Source of the DNA: Amycolatopsis circi
GTDB lineage: Bacteria; Actinomycetota; Actinomycetes; Mycobacteriales; Pseudonocardiaceae
DNA: 32,945 nucleotides
Assembly (NCBI RefSeq): GCF_003385235.1
Contig: NZ_PQIA01000107.1
Coordinates: forward strand, 1-32,945
Direction: 5' to 3'
Of this stretch, positions 7,347 through 15,155 are shown in pieces. How positions within the stretch are numbered: position 1 is the stretch's first letter; each line of letters begins with the position of its first letter. The notes beneath the pieces are model-generated. The model was not told the origin of the DNA, searched no databases, and worked only from the letters and a program-made list of their open reading frames with translations. The position numbers and the translations under genes were made by a program.

Positions 7347-8645
7347 GTGAGTGACGGCTACCGCGAGCACGACCGCGCCCGCGTGCTGGCCGAGGAACCC
7401 AAGGGCGCGGCGCTGGCCGGTGCGCGGCCGGACGGGCGCAGTGCGTTCGCCCGCGACCGCGCGCGGGTGCTGCATTCCGCCGCGCTGCGCAGGCTGGCGG
7501 GCAAAACCCAGGTGGTCGGCCCGGGCGAGGGCGCGGAGGTCAGCGGTGCGCCGCGGACCCGGCTCACGCATTCGCTGGAGGTCGCGCAGATCGGCCGCGG
7601 CATCGCCGAGGAGCTGGGCGCAGACCCGGACCTGGTCGACACCGCGGGCCTGGCGCACGACATCGGGCACCCGCCGTTCGGCCACAACGGCGAGCGCGCG
7701 CTCGACCAGGCGGCCCAGGCGTGCGGCGGCTTCGAGGGCAACGCGCAGACGCTGCGGATCCTCACGAGGCTGGAACCCAAGGCGGTCGGCCCCGACGGCG
7801 CGACGGCCGGGCTCAACCTCACCCGGGCGTGTCTCGATGCCGCCACGAAATACCCGTGGCCGCGCCGCTCCGGGGAGCCGAAATACGGCGTGTACCCGGA
7901 CGACACCGGGGTGTTCGGCTGGATGCGCGAGGGCGCGCCGGGCCTCCGCCGGTGCCTGGAAGCGCAGATCATGGACTGGTCCGATGACGTGGCGTACTCG
8001 GTGCACGACGTCGAGGACGGGGTGCTGGCCGGGCGGATCCGCCTGCGGCTGCTGGCCGATCCGGAGGAACGCGCGGCGGTCGCGGAGGCCGCCTCCCGGC
8101 ATTTCTCGACCCTGTCGGTGTCCACTTTGGAGGGTGCGGCGAAGGAACTGCTCGACCTGCCGGTGGTCGCCGAGCTGGTGCGCGCGGAGCCGGACGGTTC
8201 GCTGCGTGCCCAGGTCGCGCTGAAACGGCTCACGAGCGAACTGGTGGGTCGGTTCGCCTCGGCCGCGGTCACCGGCACCCGCGCGGGCTACGGCGAGGGC
8301 CCGCTCACCCGGTATGCGGCGCGGCTGGCGGTGCCGGAGCAGGTCGGGGCGGAGGTGGCGCTGCTCAAGGCACTGGCGCTGCGCTACGTGATGAGCGATC
8401 GCCGTCGGCTGGCGATGCAGGACGGGCAGCGGGAGGTGATTACCGAGCTGGTGGCGGCCTTGTGCCGGCGCGCGCCTGAGGCGTTGGACCCGCTGCTGGT
8501 CCCGGCGTGGGACGCGGCATCCGACGACGCGGCGCGGTTGCGAGTGGTGGTGGACCAGGTGGCGTCGCTCACCGACGCGCAGGCGTACGAATGGCATCGA
8601 TGGCACACCGGACGGCACGGAACGGCGCCGCCTGCCGAACCGTGA
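7347..8645 (+). CDS. dgt: deoxyguanosinetriphosphate triphosphohydrolase-like HD protein
   Basis: HD-domain dNTP triphosphohydrolase (432 aa) that splits dGTP or other dNTPs to the nucleoside and triphosphate, limiting nucleotide pools. Metal-binding residues: His75 in RLTHSLEV, His104-Asp105 in LAHDIGHPPFGHNGE, and a later Asp in MDWSDDVAYSVHDVEDG. The N-terminal DRARVLHSAALRRLAGKTQV block is typical of the family. The C-terminal half is helical and includes LRYVMSDRRRLAMQ. GTG 7347 has a TAAGCT hexamer 6 nt upstream and no Shine-Dalgarno. In mycobacteria dgt lies directly next to dnaG; here about 4.6 kb, holding the serpin, GT-C, CMD and sigma genes, separates them. That suggests an insertion in this lineage. 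Confidence 0.93.
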   Translation: MSDGYREHDRARVLAEEPKGAALAGARPDGRSAFARDRARVLHSAALRRLAGKTQVVGPGEGAEVSGAPRTRLTHSLEVAQIGRGIAEELGADPDLVDTAGLAHDIGHPPFGHNGERALDQAAQACGGFEGNAQTLRILTRLEPKAVGPDGATAGLNLTRACLDAATKYPWPRRSGEPKYGVYPDDTGVFGWMREGAPGLRRCLEAQIMDWSDDVAYSVHDVEDGVLAGRIRLRLLADPEERAAVAEAASRHFSTLSVSTLEGAAKELLDLPVVAELVRAEPDGSLRAQVALKRLTSELVGRFASAAVTGTRAGYGEGPLTRYAARLAVPEQVGAEVALLKALALRYVMSDRRRLAMQDGQREVITELVAALCRRAPEALDPLLVPAWDAASDDAARLRVVVDQVASLTDAQAYEWHRWHTGRHGTAPPAEP

Positions 8646-8667
8646 GCCGTGGAACCACCCGTTCCGG

Positions 8668-8679
8668 TACGGTCGCCGC
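8668..8679 (+). promoter_or_regulatory. -10 element for leaderless serpin transcript
   Basis: TACGGT (8668-8673) followed by 6 nt and then ATG 8680, with no Shine-Dalgarno. Same geometry as in front of dgt and dnaG. No clear -35. Confidence 0.4.
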
Positions 8680-9753
8680 ATGGCCCTGGACAGCCACCTC
8701 ACCTTCACCCTGGCGTTGCACGGTGCGACCGCGCCCCCGGGAGCGGACGCGTGCTTCTCGCCGTACTCGGCGGCGAGCGCGCTCGGTTTAGCCGAACAGG
8801 CCGCGCGCGGACGCACCGCGGAAGAACTGGCCGCCGTGCTCGGCCGCGACCAGAGCGGGCTGCTCCACGCCGCGGCTGAGCTGGGCGACAAGGCCCAGCT
8901 GGCCGTCGCGAACACGCTCTGGGCCTCGGACCTGATCACCGTCGAGGACAGCTTCCAGACCGCACTCGTGCGCTGGCCCGGCGGCAAAGCCGAGACCGCG
9001 CCGTTCGAGACCGACCCCGAGGGCGCGCGCGAGCGGATCAACGCCGACGTGGACCAGACCACTCACGGGCTGATCCCCGAACTGCTGCCCGAAGGCGCGA
9101 TCCACTCGCACACGCGCGCCAGCCTGGTCAACGCGCTCTACCTGAAAACCGCCTGGCGACACCCGTTCCCGGAGCACGCCACGGCGGACGCCGACTTCCA
9201 CGCCCCGGACGGCGTGCGTCAGGTGCCGACGATGCACCTGGACGAATCCGTCGGCTACGCGCACGAAAACGGCTGGCAGGTCGTCCGGCTGACGGCCGAG
9301 GGCGGCGTCGAGACGGTGATCCTGCTGCCGGACGGCGACCTCGACAGCGCCGAAGCCGCGCTCGACACGCAAGCGCTGCGCGGACTGCTGGAAAGCCCGA
9401 AGCAGCAGAAGGTCAACCTTTCGCTGCCCAAGATCTCGCTCGACGTGCGCGCCGACCTCGAACGGGCGTTGCAGGGCCTCGACGTGCGCGAGCTGTTCAC
9501 CCAGGACGCGGATCTCACCGGTCTCACGCCGGACCGTCCGCTGTGGGTGGACAGCATCCTGCACCAGGCCGTGCTGCGCCTCGACGAGCAGGGCCTTGAA
9601 GGCGCGGCCGCCACCGCAATCCAGATGCGCACGCTGTCGCTCATCGCCGGCGACCCGCTCGAAGTCCGCGTCGACCGGCCGTTCCTGCTGCTCGTTCGCC
9701 ATGCCGAGACCGGCGCGGTGTACTTCTTCGCCCGGGTGGTGCGCCCCGCGTGA
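8680..9753 (+). CDS. serpin family protein (serine protease inhibitor)
   Basis: Full-length serpin of 357 residues. N-terminal block CFSPYSAASALGLAEQAARGRTAEELAAVL, then SLVNALYLKTAWRHPF, VETVILLPDG, KVNLSLPKISLDVRADLERAL, and the C-terminal FLLLVRHAETGAVYFFARV. The reactive-centre loop hinge DEQGLEGAAATA (about 302-313) has Gly at P15 and small residues from P12 to P9, as expected for an inhibitory serpin. Counting 15 residues from Gly305 puts P1-P1' at Leu319-Ser320, suggesting a chymotrypsin- or subtilisin-like target. There is no signal peptide, so it should act in the cytoplasm. ATG 8680 is preceded by a TACGGT hexamer at 6 nt. The stop overlaps the next gene's GTG (GTGA), coupling it to a membrane protein. 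Serpins are scattered and uncommon in bacteria. Confidence 0.92.
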   Translation: MALDSHLTFTLALHGATAPPGADACFSPYSAASALGLAEQAARGRTAEELAAVLGRDQSGLLHAAAELGDKAQLAVANTLWASDLITVEDSFQTALVRWPGGKAETAPFETDPEGARERINADVDQTTHGLIPELLPEGAIHSHTRASLVNALYLKTAWRHPFPEHATADADFHAPDGVRQVPTMHLDESVGYAHENGWQVVRLTAEGGVETVILLPDGDLDSAEAALDTQALRGLLESPKQQKVNLSLPKISLDVRADLERALQGLDVRELFTQDADLTGLTPDRPLWVDSILHQAVLRLDEQGLEGAAATAIQMRTLSLIAGDPLEVRVDRPFLLLVRHAETGAVYFFARVVRPA

Positions 9754-11579
9754 GCGTGTTCCGGCCCGAAGCAAACCCCGAAGCGAAACCCGAAGCACCG
9801 CCTCGCGAACCCGGCTCGGCAGCCGTTGCCGCCGCCGAACCGCGGATGCGCCGGTCCTGGGCCGACGCCGGGATCATCGGCGCGTACCTGGCGTTCGCGG
9901 TGCTCCTGTTCGGCGGTCTGTGGGCCGACCTCGGCCAGGGCTACCTGTGGAACAGCGCGTCGGACCAGAACCTGTGGGAATGGTTCTTCGCCGTCACCGC
10001 GAAATCGGTGCAGCACCTGGAAAACCCGCTCACCAGCGGCCTGCAGAACTACCCGCTCGGCGTGAACATGATGGCCAACACGGCCATGCTGGGCCTCGGC
10101 ATCCCGCTCACCCCGATCACGCTCGTCTTCGGCCCGACCGCCACCTGGGCGATCGCGCTCACCGGCAGCCTCGCCGGCAGCGCGGCGGCCTGGTACTGGG
10201 TGTTCTCGCGCCACCTCGTGCGGCACCGGGTGTCCGCGGCGATCGGCGGCGCGTTCGCCGGATTCGCGCCGCCGATGATCTCGCACGCCAACGCGCATCC
10301 GAACTTCGTCGCGTGGTTCCTGCTGCCGTTCATCGCGCTCAAGGTGATCCAGCTGGCGCAGGGCAACCGCCCGGTGCGCAACGGGATCTGGCTCGGCGTG
10401 CTCACCGCGTACCAGATTTTCCTCGGCGAAGAGCCGCTGCTGATCTTCGCGCTGGGCTTCCTGATTTTCGCGGTCGCGTACTGCGCTTCGCGGCGTCGCG
10501 AGATCAAGGCGATGGTGCGGCCGGTGCTGCTCGGCGGCGGCATCGCGGTGGCGCTGACGCTGGTGGTCGTCGCGTTCCCGTTGTGGTGGCAGTTCTTCGG
10601 CCCGGACAGCTACACCGGGCTGGAACACGGCCAGGTCGGCAACGACACCGCCGCGATGACCCGGTTCGCGACGCAGTCGGTGTCCGGGCAGCCGGAAGCG
10701 GCGGCAGCGGTGTCGCTGAACCGGACCGAGGAGAACGCGTTCTTCGGCTGGCCGCTGATCGTGCTGATGGTCGTGATCACGGCTTGGCTGCGGCGCGAGG
10801 TCGTGGCCCGCTCGCTGGCGATCTCGATGTTCCTGATGGCCTGGCTTTCGCTCGGCTCCGAAATAACCGTGCTGCACGAGAACACCGGCGTGCCCGGCCC
10901 GTGGAAGCTGCTGGCGAACCTGCCGTTGTTCGAATCGCTGCTGGAATCACGGCTGGCGATGGCGTGCGTGCCCGCGATCGGCGCGCTGCTCGCGATCGCC
11001 ACCGATCGAGTGTTCACCGCCGCGGGGAAGGGCGAGCTGAAGCTGCCGGTGCGGCTGATCTGGCTCGGCGCGGTCGCCGCCGTGCTGCTGCCGATCGCGC
11101 CGACCCAGCTGCTGGTGCAGAAACGCCCGCCGACGCCCGCGTTCTTCGCCGACGGCACCTGGCAGACCTACGTCGCGCCCGGCGGCACCGTGGTTCCGGT
11201 GCCGCTGCCGAGTTCGGGAGAGTCGGAGCCGCTGCACTGGCAGATGGACGCCGGTCTGCGGTACGCGATGCCCGAGGGCTACTTCGTCGGTCCGCAGGGC
11301 CCGAACGACAAACGCGGCCGCTACGGTTCCTATCAGCGGCCGACCTCGACGCTGTTCGACCGGGTCCGCGACTCCAAGCAGGCGCAGGAGGTCACCGACG
11401 CCGACCGGAACCAGGCGATCGAGGACCTGCGCTACTGGAACGCCAGCGTGCTCGTGCTGATCCCGCGCGAGCACAGCGACGCCTACCGCGCCACCGTCGA
11501 CCTCCTGCTGCGCAAACCCGGGCAGTACGTGGACGGCGTGTGGATCTGGGATGTGCGGCCGATCACCGGGCGCCGCTGA
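9750..11579 (+). CDS. polytopic membrane protein, GT-C glycosyltransferase-like
   Basis: 609-residue protein. A charged Pro/Glu/Ala tail (1-32) precedes about eleven hydrophobic helices (about 40-450) and a soluble C-terminal domain (about 455-609). The first external loop after helix 1 has SASDQNLWEWFF and later NPLTSGLQNYPLGVNMM. Acidic residues in this loop and the helix pattern resemble GT-C polyprenyl-phosphate-dependent glycosyltransferases. The C-terminal domain contains TWQTYVAPGGTVVPVPLPS and HWQMDAGLRYAMPEGYFVGP, as seen in GT-C/YfhO-like proteins. GTG 9750 overlaps the serpin stop. A likely role is sugar transfer to an envelope polymer or protein outside the membrane, but donor and acceptor are unknown. 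Fold assignment is an inference; the membrane topology is clear. Confidence 0.75.
   Translation: MSVFRPEANPEAKPEAPPREPGSAAVAAAEPRMRRSWADAGIIGAYLAFAVLLFGGLWADLGQGYLWNSASDQNLWEWFFAVTAKSVQHLENPLTSGLQNYPLGVNMMANTAMLGLGIPLTPITLVFGPTATWAIALTGSLAGSAAAWYWVFSRHLVRHRVSAAIGGAFAGFAPPMISHANAHPNFVAWFLLPFIALKVIQLAQGNRPVRNGIWLGVLTAYQIFLGEEPLLIFALGFLIFAVAYCASRRREIKAMVRPVLLGGGIAVALTLVVVAFPLWWQFFGPDSYTGLEHGQVGNDTAAMTRFATQSVSGQPEAAAAVSLNRTEENAFFGWPLIVLMVVITAWLRREVVARSLAISMFLMAWLSLGSEITVLHENTGVPGPWKLLANLPLFESLLESRLAMACVPAIGALLAIATDRVFTAAGKGELKLPVRLIWLGAVAAVLLPIAPTQLLVQKRPPTPAFFADGTWQTYVAPGGTVVPVPLPSSGESEPLHWQMDAGLRYAMPEGYFVGPQGPNDKRGRYGSYQRPTSTLFDRVRDSKQAQEVTDADRNQAIEDLRYWNASVLVLIPREHSDAYRATVDLLLRKPGQYVDGVWIWDVRPITGRR
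9765..9800 (+). repeat. 12-bp imperfect tandem repeat in coding sequence
   Basis: Three 12-bp units beginning CCCGAAGC (9765, 9777, 9789) encode the PEANPEAKPEAP part of the cytoplasmic tail of the GT-C-like protein. It is a short low-complexity expansion with no evident function. Confidence 0.7.
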
Positions 11580-11582
11580 CGC

Positions 11583-11609
11583 TGTCACATCTCGCGCGGC
11601 TGTCCCGTT
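11583..11609 (+). promoter_or_regulatory. predicted ECF41-type promoter of the CMD-family gene
   Basis: TGTCACA (11583-11589), 16 bp, then CGTT (11606-11609). The known ECF41 consensus, as I recall it, is TGTCACA at -35 and CGTC at -10, so the -35 is exact and the -10 differs by one base. It lies 33 bp before the CMD-family start codon and just after the previous gene's stop. The adjacent convergent gene encodes an ECF41/SigJ-type sigma factor. Confidence 0.7.
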
Positions 11610-11642
11610 CCTCCCTCGAACCACTCAGAAGGAGGACCCGAC

Positions 11643-12209
11643 ATGCCTCGTATCCCGGTCAAACGAGCCACTGACGGCGGGCCGGTGCTGAAGCTCTTCT
11701 ACCGGATCGCCGGGAAGCGGTACGGCGCGGTGCCGGAGCCGATGGCCGTCGTGGCGCACCACCGCGGGCTGCTGCGGACCAGCATCGCGCACGAGCTGAT
11801 GGCGGAGAAGGCGTCGAAGCACCTGCCCGCCAACGTGCGCGAACTCGCCGTGTACCGCGTCGCGACCCAGATCGGCTGCTCGTGGTGCGTCGACTTCGGC
11901 ACCATGCTGCAGCGGCACGACGGCCTCGACATCGACCGGCTCAAGCACATCGACGAGTACGCGACGTCGCCGTTGTTCACCCGCCAGGAACGGCTGGCGC
12001 TCGCGCTCGCGGACGCGATGTCCGGCCCGGCCGTCACGGTCACCGACGAGCAGATCGCCGAGCTGGTGGCCGAATTCGGCGAGAAGGGCGTGGTCGAGCT
12101 GACCTATCAGATCGGCCTGGAGAACTCGCGGGCGCGGATGAACAGCGCGCTCGGCATCGTCGACCAGGGCTTCACGTCGGGCGACGCTTGCCGGGTGCCG
12201 ATCCCGTGA
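11643..12209 (+). CDS. carboxymuconolactone decarboxylase (AhpD-like) family protein
   Basis: 188-residue CMD-family protein. ATG 11643 has a strong AAGGAGGA at 11629-11636, 6 nt upstream. The AhpD-like redox motif is present: Glu67, then 11 residues, then Cys79-Ser-Trp-Cys82 (GCSWCVDFG). The His usually found four residues after the second Cys is Gly86 here, so peroxidase relay chemistry may be altered. The rest is all-helical (ELTYQIGLENSRARMNSALGI near the C-terminus). CMD proteins are one of the three classes (COE) typically encoded beside ECF41 sigma factors, and this gene has a matching promoter and lies convergent to such a sigma gene. Likely role: redox or stress metabolism under SigJ-type control. 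Substrate unknown. Confidence 0.88.
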   Translation: MPRIPVKRATDGGPVLKLFYRIAGKRYGAVPEPMAVVAHHRGLLRTSIAHELMAEKASKHLPANVRELAVYRVATQIGCSWCVDFGTMLQRHDGLDIDRLKHIDEYATSPLFTRQERLALALADAMSGPAVTVTDEQIAELVAEFGEKGVVELTYQIGLENSRARMNSALGIVDQGFTSGDACRVPIP

Positions 12210-12255
12210 CTCGTGAGTGCTGATCACGGTTAGAACCGTGATCAGCACTCACGAG
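12210..12255. terminator. bidirectional hairpin terminator (CMD gene / sigma factor)
   Basis: A perfect 22-bp inverted repeat, arms 12210-12231 and 12234-12255, with a 2-nt loop. It begins on the base after the CMD stop codon. The right arm contains the last codons and the stop (12249-12251) of the convergent sigma-factor gene. It can serve both transcripts. The outer sequence CTCGTGAGTGC resembles the stem at 6542-6592. Confidence 0.85.
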
Positions 12256-13190
12256 GCCGGGCGCGTGATGCGGGTGAGCTTCTCCGGGTTGACCTGGTCG
12301 TAGACGCCGACGATGCGGCCGTCGCGCACGCTGAACGTCTGCACGCGCTCGTCGAGGGCGAGGTAGCCGTCGACCGCGGGCAATTGCGGCAGCCACAGGC
12401 CGAGGTCGCCGTTGACGAGCACCGGCCGCCCGTTCTCCATCGTGCCCGGCGCGTATTTCGCCAGCACTCCGAGAACGAAGCGGGCGACCTTGTCCGGTCC
12501 GACGATCATCCGGCGGGCGGTGCGCGAGCGGCCGTTGGAATCGCCGATCATGACCACGTCCGGGTGCAGCAGTTCGGTCACCGCGCGGATGTCGCCCGCC
12601 AGCAGCGCGACCACGAACTTCTCCAGCACCGGCTGCTGCTGCGCCAGTTCGAGCCGGGCGGGCGGGTCGGAGTCCTCGACCGCGCGACGGCCGCGGGAGG
12701 CGTGCTGACGGGCGGCCGCCGGGCTGCAGCCCAGCGCGTCGGCGATCTCCGCGAACGGCACGGCGAACGCGTCGTGCAGCACGAACGCCACGCGCTGCTC
12801 CGGCGTGAGCCGGTCGAGCACCACCATCGCGGCCATGCGCAGGCCGTCGTCGCGCACCGCGGCCTCAAGCGGGTCCTCGCTAGCGGGCACGCCGAACGGC
12901 GTCACGATCGGCTCAGGGAGCCATTCGCCCACGTACTTCTCGCGCCGCACTGCCGCCGACCGCAGCCGGTCGAGGCAGATCCGGCCGACCACGGCGGTCA
13001 GCCAGCCGCGCAGGTCGCGGATCCCGGCGCGGCCCGCGTCGTCGAGGCTGGACAGCCGCAACCAGGCCTCCTGCGTCGCGTCCTCGGCGTCCGCGCGGGT
13101 GCCGGTGAGCCGGTAGGCCGCGGCGATCAGGTGCGGCCGGTGGGCGTCGAACTCCGCGGCGAACTCCTCCAGCGCGGTCGGTGTGCTCAT
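12249..13190 (-). CDS. sigJ: RNA polymerase sigma factor, ECF41/SigJ type with SnoaL-like C-terminal domain
   Basis: 313-residue extracytoplasmic-function sigma factor. Region 2 (about 10-85) includes RLTGTRADAEDATQEAWLRL and LRGWLTAVVGRICLDRLRSA. Region 4 (about 110-170) includes LTPEQRVAFVLHDAF and the helix-turn-helix FAEIADALGCSPAAARQHASRGRRA. A SnoaL/NTF2-like domain follows (about 185-313). Three ECF41 landmarks are recognisable: WLPEP in the linker (90-94), a variant of DGGGK as DSNGR (217-221) and a variant of NPDKL as NPEKL (301-305). In this group the C-terminal extension, rather than an anti-sigma factor, controls activity, which fits the absence of an anti-sigma gene. ATG 13190 is preferred; a GTG 18 bp upstream is in frame. 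The gene is divergent from dnaG with only 50 bp between them. Confidence 0.92.
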   Translation of the reverse strand: MSTPTALEEFAAEFDAHRPHLIAAAYRLTGTRADAEDATQEAWLRLSSLDDAGRAGIRDLRGWLTAVVGRICLDRLRSAAVRREKYVGEWLPEPIVTPFGVPASEDPLEAAVRDDGLRMAAMVVLDRLTPEQRVAFVLHDAFAVPFAEIADALGCSPAAARQHASRGRRAVEDSDPPARLELAQQQPVLEKFVVALLAGDIRAVTELLHPDVVMIGDSNGRSRTARRMIVGPDKVARFVLGVLAKYAPGTMENGRPVLVNGDLGLWLPQLPAVDGYLALDERVQTFSVRDGRIVGVYDQVNPEKLTRITRPAS

Positions 13191-13228
13191 GTCCCGAGTG
13201 TGCCGCACGGCGCGGCGGCGGGGAGAAC

Positions 13229-13240
13229 TATTGTGGTGTC
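13229..13240 (+). promoter_or_regulatory. -10 element for leaderless dnaG transcript
   Basis: TATTGT (13229-13234) followed by 6 nt and GTG 13241. GGGAG at 13221-13225 is too far from the start to be a good Shine-Dalgarno. It lies in the 50-bp divergent gap shared with the sigma-factor gene. Confidence 0.5.
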
Positions 13241-15154
13241 GTGGCAGGACTGATTCGGGAGAGCGATATCGCGGAGGTGCGTGAGCGCAACCGGATCGAC
13301 GAGGTCGTGGGGGAGTACGTCGCGCTGCGCCGTGCCGGCGGGGGCAGCCTGAAGGGCCTGTGCCCCTTCCACAACGAGAAGACCCCGTCGTTCAACGTGC
13401 GCCCCACTCACGGGACCTTCCACTGCTTCGGCTGTGGCGAGGGCGGCGACGTCATCAAGTTCATTCAGAAGATCGACCTCGTGTCGTTCGTGGAGGCGGT
13501 CGAGCGGCTCGCCGACCGGGTCGGCATCCGGCTGACCTACGAGGGCGGCGGCGCGTCGGTGCAGCGCGACCGGGGCACCCGGTCCCGGCTGATCGAGGCG
13601 CACCGCGCGGCGTCCGAGTTCTACATCGAGCAGCTGGGCACCGACGAGGCGCGGGCGGCGCGGGACTTCCTGACCGAGCGCGGGTTCGACGCCGCGGCGG
13701 CCAAGCAGTTCGGCTGCGGCTTCGCGCCCGGCGGCTGGGACAAGCTCACCAAGCACCTGCTCAACCGCGGGTTCGAGGTGAAGGAACTGATCGCGTCCGG
13801 GTTGTCGAAGGAGGGCCAGCGCGGCCCGATGGACCGGTTCCACCGGCGGCTGGTGTGGCCGATCCGCGACGTCGGCAACGACGTGGTCGGCTTCGGTGCG
13901 CGGCGCCTGTTCGACGACGACCGGATCTCGGCGAAGTACCTCAACACCTCCGAAACGCAGATCTACAAGAAATCGCAGGTCATGTTCGGCCTCGACCAGG
14001 CCAAGCGGGAGATCGCGAAACGGCACCAGGTCGTGGTGGTCGAGGGCTACACCGACGTGATGGCGATGCACGCGGCGGGCGTGCCGACGGCGGTCGCGTC
14101 CTCGGGCACCGCGTTCGGCGAGGACCACATGAAGGTCCTGCGCCGGCTGATGATGGACGACGACGCCTTCCGCGGCGAGGTGATCTTCACCTTCGACGGC
14201 GACGAGGCGGGGCAGAAGGCGGCGCTCAAGGCGTTCGAGGGCGACCAGACCTTCGCCGGGCAGACCTACATCGCGGTCGCGCCGGACGGGATGGACCCGT
14301 GCGAGCTGCGCATCGCGAAGGGCGACACCGCGGTGCGCGACCTGGTGGCCCGCCGCACGCCGCTGTTCGAGTTCGTGATCAAGAGCATGCTCAAGCAGTT
14401 CGACCTGGATTCGGTCGACGGCCAGGTCTCCGCGCTGCAGCGGACCGTGCCGATGGTCGCCGCGATCAAGGACCGGGCCAGCCGGGACGGCTACGCGTCG
14501 AAGCTCGCCTGGTGGGTCGGCTGGCAGGACGTCGCGCAGGTGGTCAACCGGGTGCGCGGCGCGGCCGGAGCGGCGGCCCGGCGCGGACCGGCCGAACCGC
14601 AGCAGCGGCGGGGCGCGGCCCGGCAGGAAACCCCGGCTCCCGAGCCCGAGAAGCAGGATCTGCCGCGTCCCGCGCCGGACGACCCGCGGTTCCGGGGACA
14701 GCGGGAGGCGCTCAAGGCCGCCCTGCAGCAGCCCGCGATCGCCGGTCCGGAGTACGACTCGCTGCCGGAAGAGGCGTTCACGCATCCGGTGTACATCGCG
14801 GTGCACCTGGCCGTGCTGAAGGCCGGCGGGGCGGCGTCCGGGCTCACCGGGCCCGCGCTGCTGGACGCCGCGTCGGCGCACTGCCCGGGCGGGACGGTCC
14901 GCCGGGTGCTCAGCGAACTGGCGGTGGAACCGTTGCGCGCCTTGGGAGAAGTGGACTCGCGTTATATCTCCGGGGTGCTCGCGGGCGTGCAGGAAAACCT
15001 CGTCGGCAGGCAGGTCGCCGAGATCAAGTCGAAGCTGCAGCGACTGTCGCCGGTCGAGGCTCCGGACGACTACCGTGCGCTGTTCGGCGACCTCATCGCG
15101 CTGGAGGAGTACCGGAAGTCGCTGCGCGAGCAGGCGGCGAGCGGGTGGGAGTGA
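13241..15154 (+). CDS. dnaG: DNA primase
   Basis: Synthesises RNA primers at the replication fork with DnaB helicase. 637 residues. The N-terminal CHC2 zinc finger has Cys41, His44, Cys62 and Cys65 (CPFHNEKTPSF, HCFGCGEGGD). The catalytic core has a TOPRIM domain with VVVEGYTDVMAMH (about 264-276), SSGTAF, and FTFDGDEAGQKAA (about 315-327) carrying the metal-binding acids. A Pro/Glu/Arg-rich linker (about 445-480) leads to the C-terminal helicase-interaction domain. GTG 13241 gives the family-typical MAGLIRESDIAEVRERNRID start and is preceded by a TATTGT hexamer at 6 nt. Upstream extension of the frame would overlap the divergent sigma gene. It belongs to the conserved glyS-dgt-dnaG-tRNA-Asn neighbourhood of actinobacteria. 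Confidence 0.97.
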   Translation: MAGLIRESDIAEVRERNRIDEVVGEYVALRRAGGGSLKGLCPFHNEKTPSFNVRPTHGTFHCFGCGEGGDVIKFIQKIDLVSFVEAVERLADRVGIRLTYEGGGASVQRDRGTRSRLIEAHRAASEFYIEQLGTDEARAARDFLTERGFDAAAAKQFGCGFAPGGWDKLTKHLLNRGFEVKELIASGLSKEGQRGPMDRFHRRLVWPIRDVGNDVVGFGARRLFDDDRISAKYLNTSETQIYKKSQVMFGLDQAKREIAKRHQVVVVEGYTDVMAMHAAGVPTAVASSGTAFGEDHMKVLRRLMMDDDAFRGEVIFTFDGDEAGQKAALKAFEGDQTFAGQTYIAVAPDGMDPCELRIAKGDTAVRDLVARRTPLFEFVIKSMLKQFDLDSVDGQVSALQRTVPMVAAIKDRASRDGYASKLAWWVGWQDVAQVVNRVRGAAGAAARRGPAEPQQRRGAARQETPAPEPEKQDLPRPAPDDPRFRGQREALKAALQQPAIAGPEYDSLPEEAFTHPVYIAVHLAVLKAGGAASGLTGPALLDAASAHCPGGTVRRVLSELAVEPLRALGEVDSRYISGVLAGVQENLVGRQVAEIKSKLQRLSPVEAPDDYRALFGDLIALEEYRKSLREQAASGWE

Positions 15155-15155
15155 C

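Noticed and set aside
5610..9062. 1150-codon minus-strand open frame
   Set aside because: It covers the kinase, regulator, YdcF, dgt and serpin genes in antisense; a GC-driven shadow frame.
12384..13253. Long plus-strand open frame across the sigma-factor gene
   Set aside because: It is antisense to a clear ECF41 sigma factor and is produced by high third-position GC; no motifs or Shine-Dalgarno.
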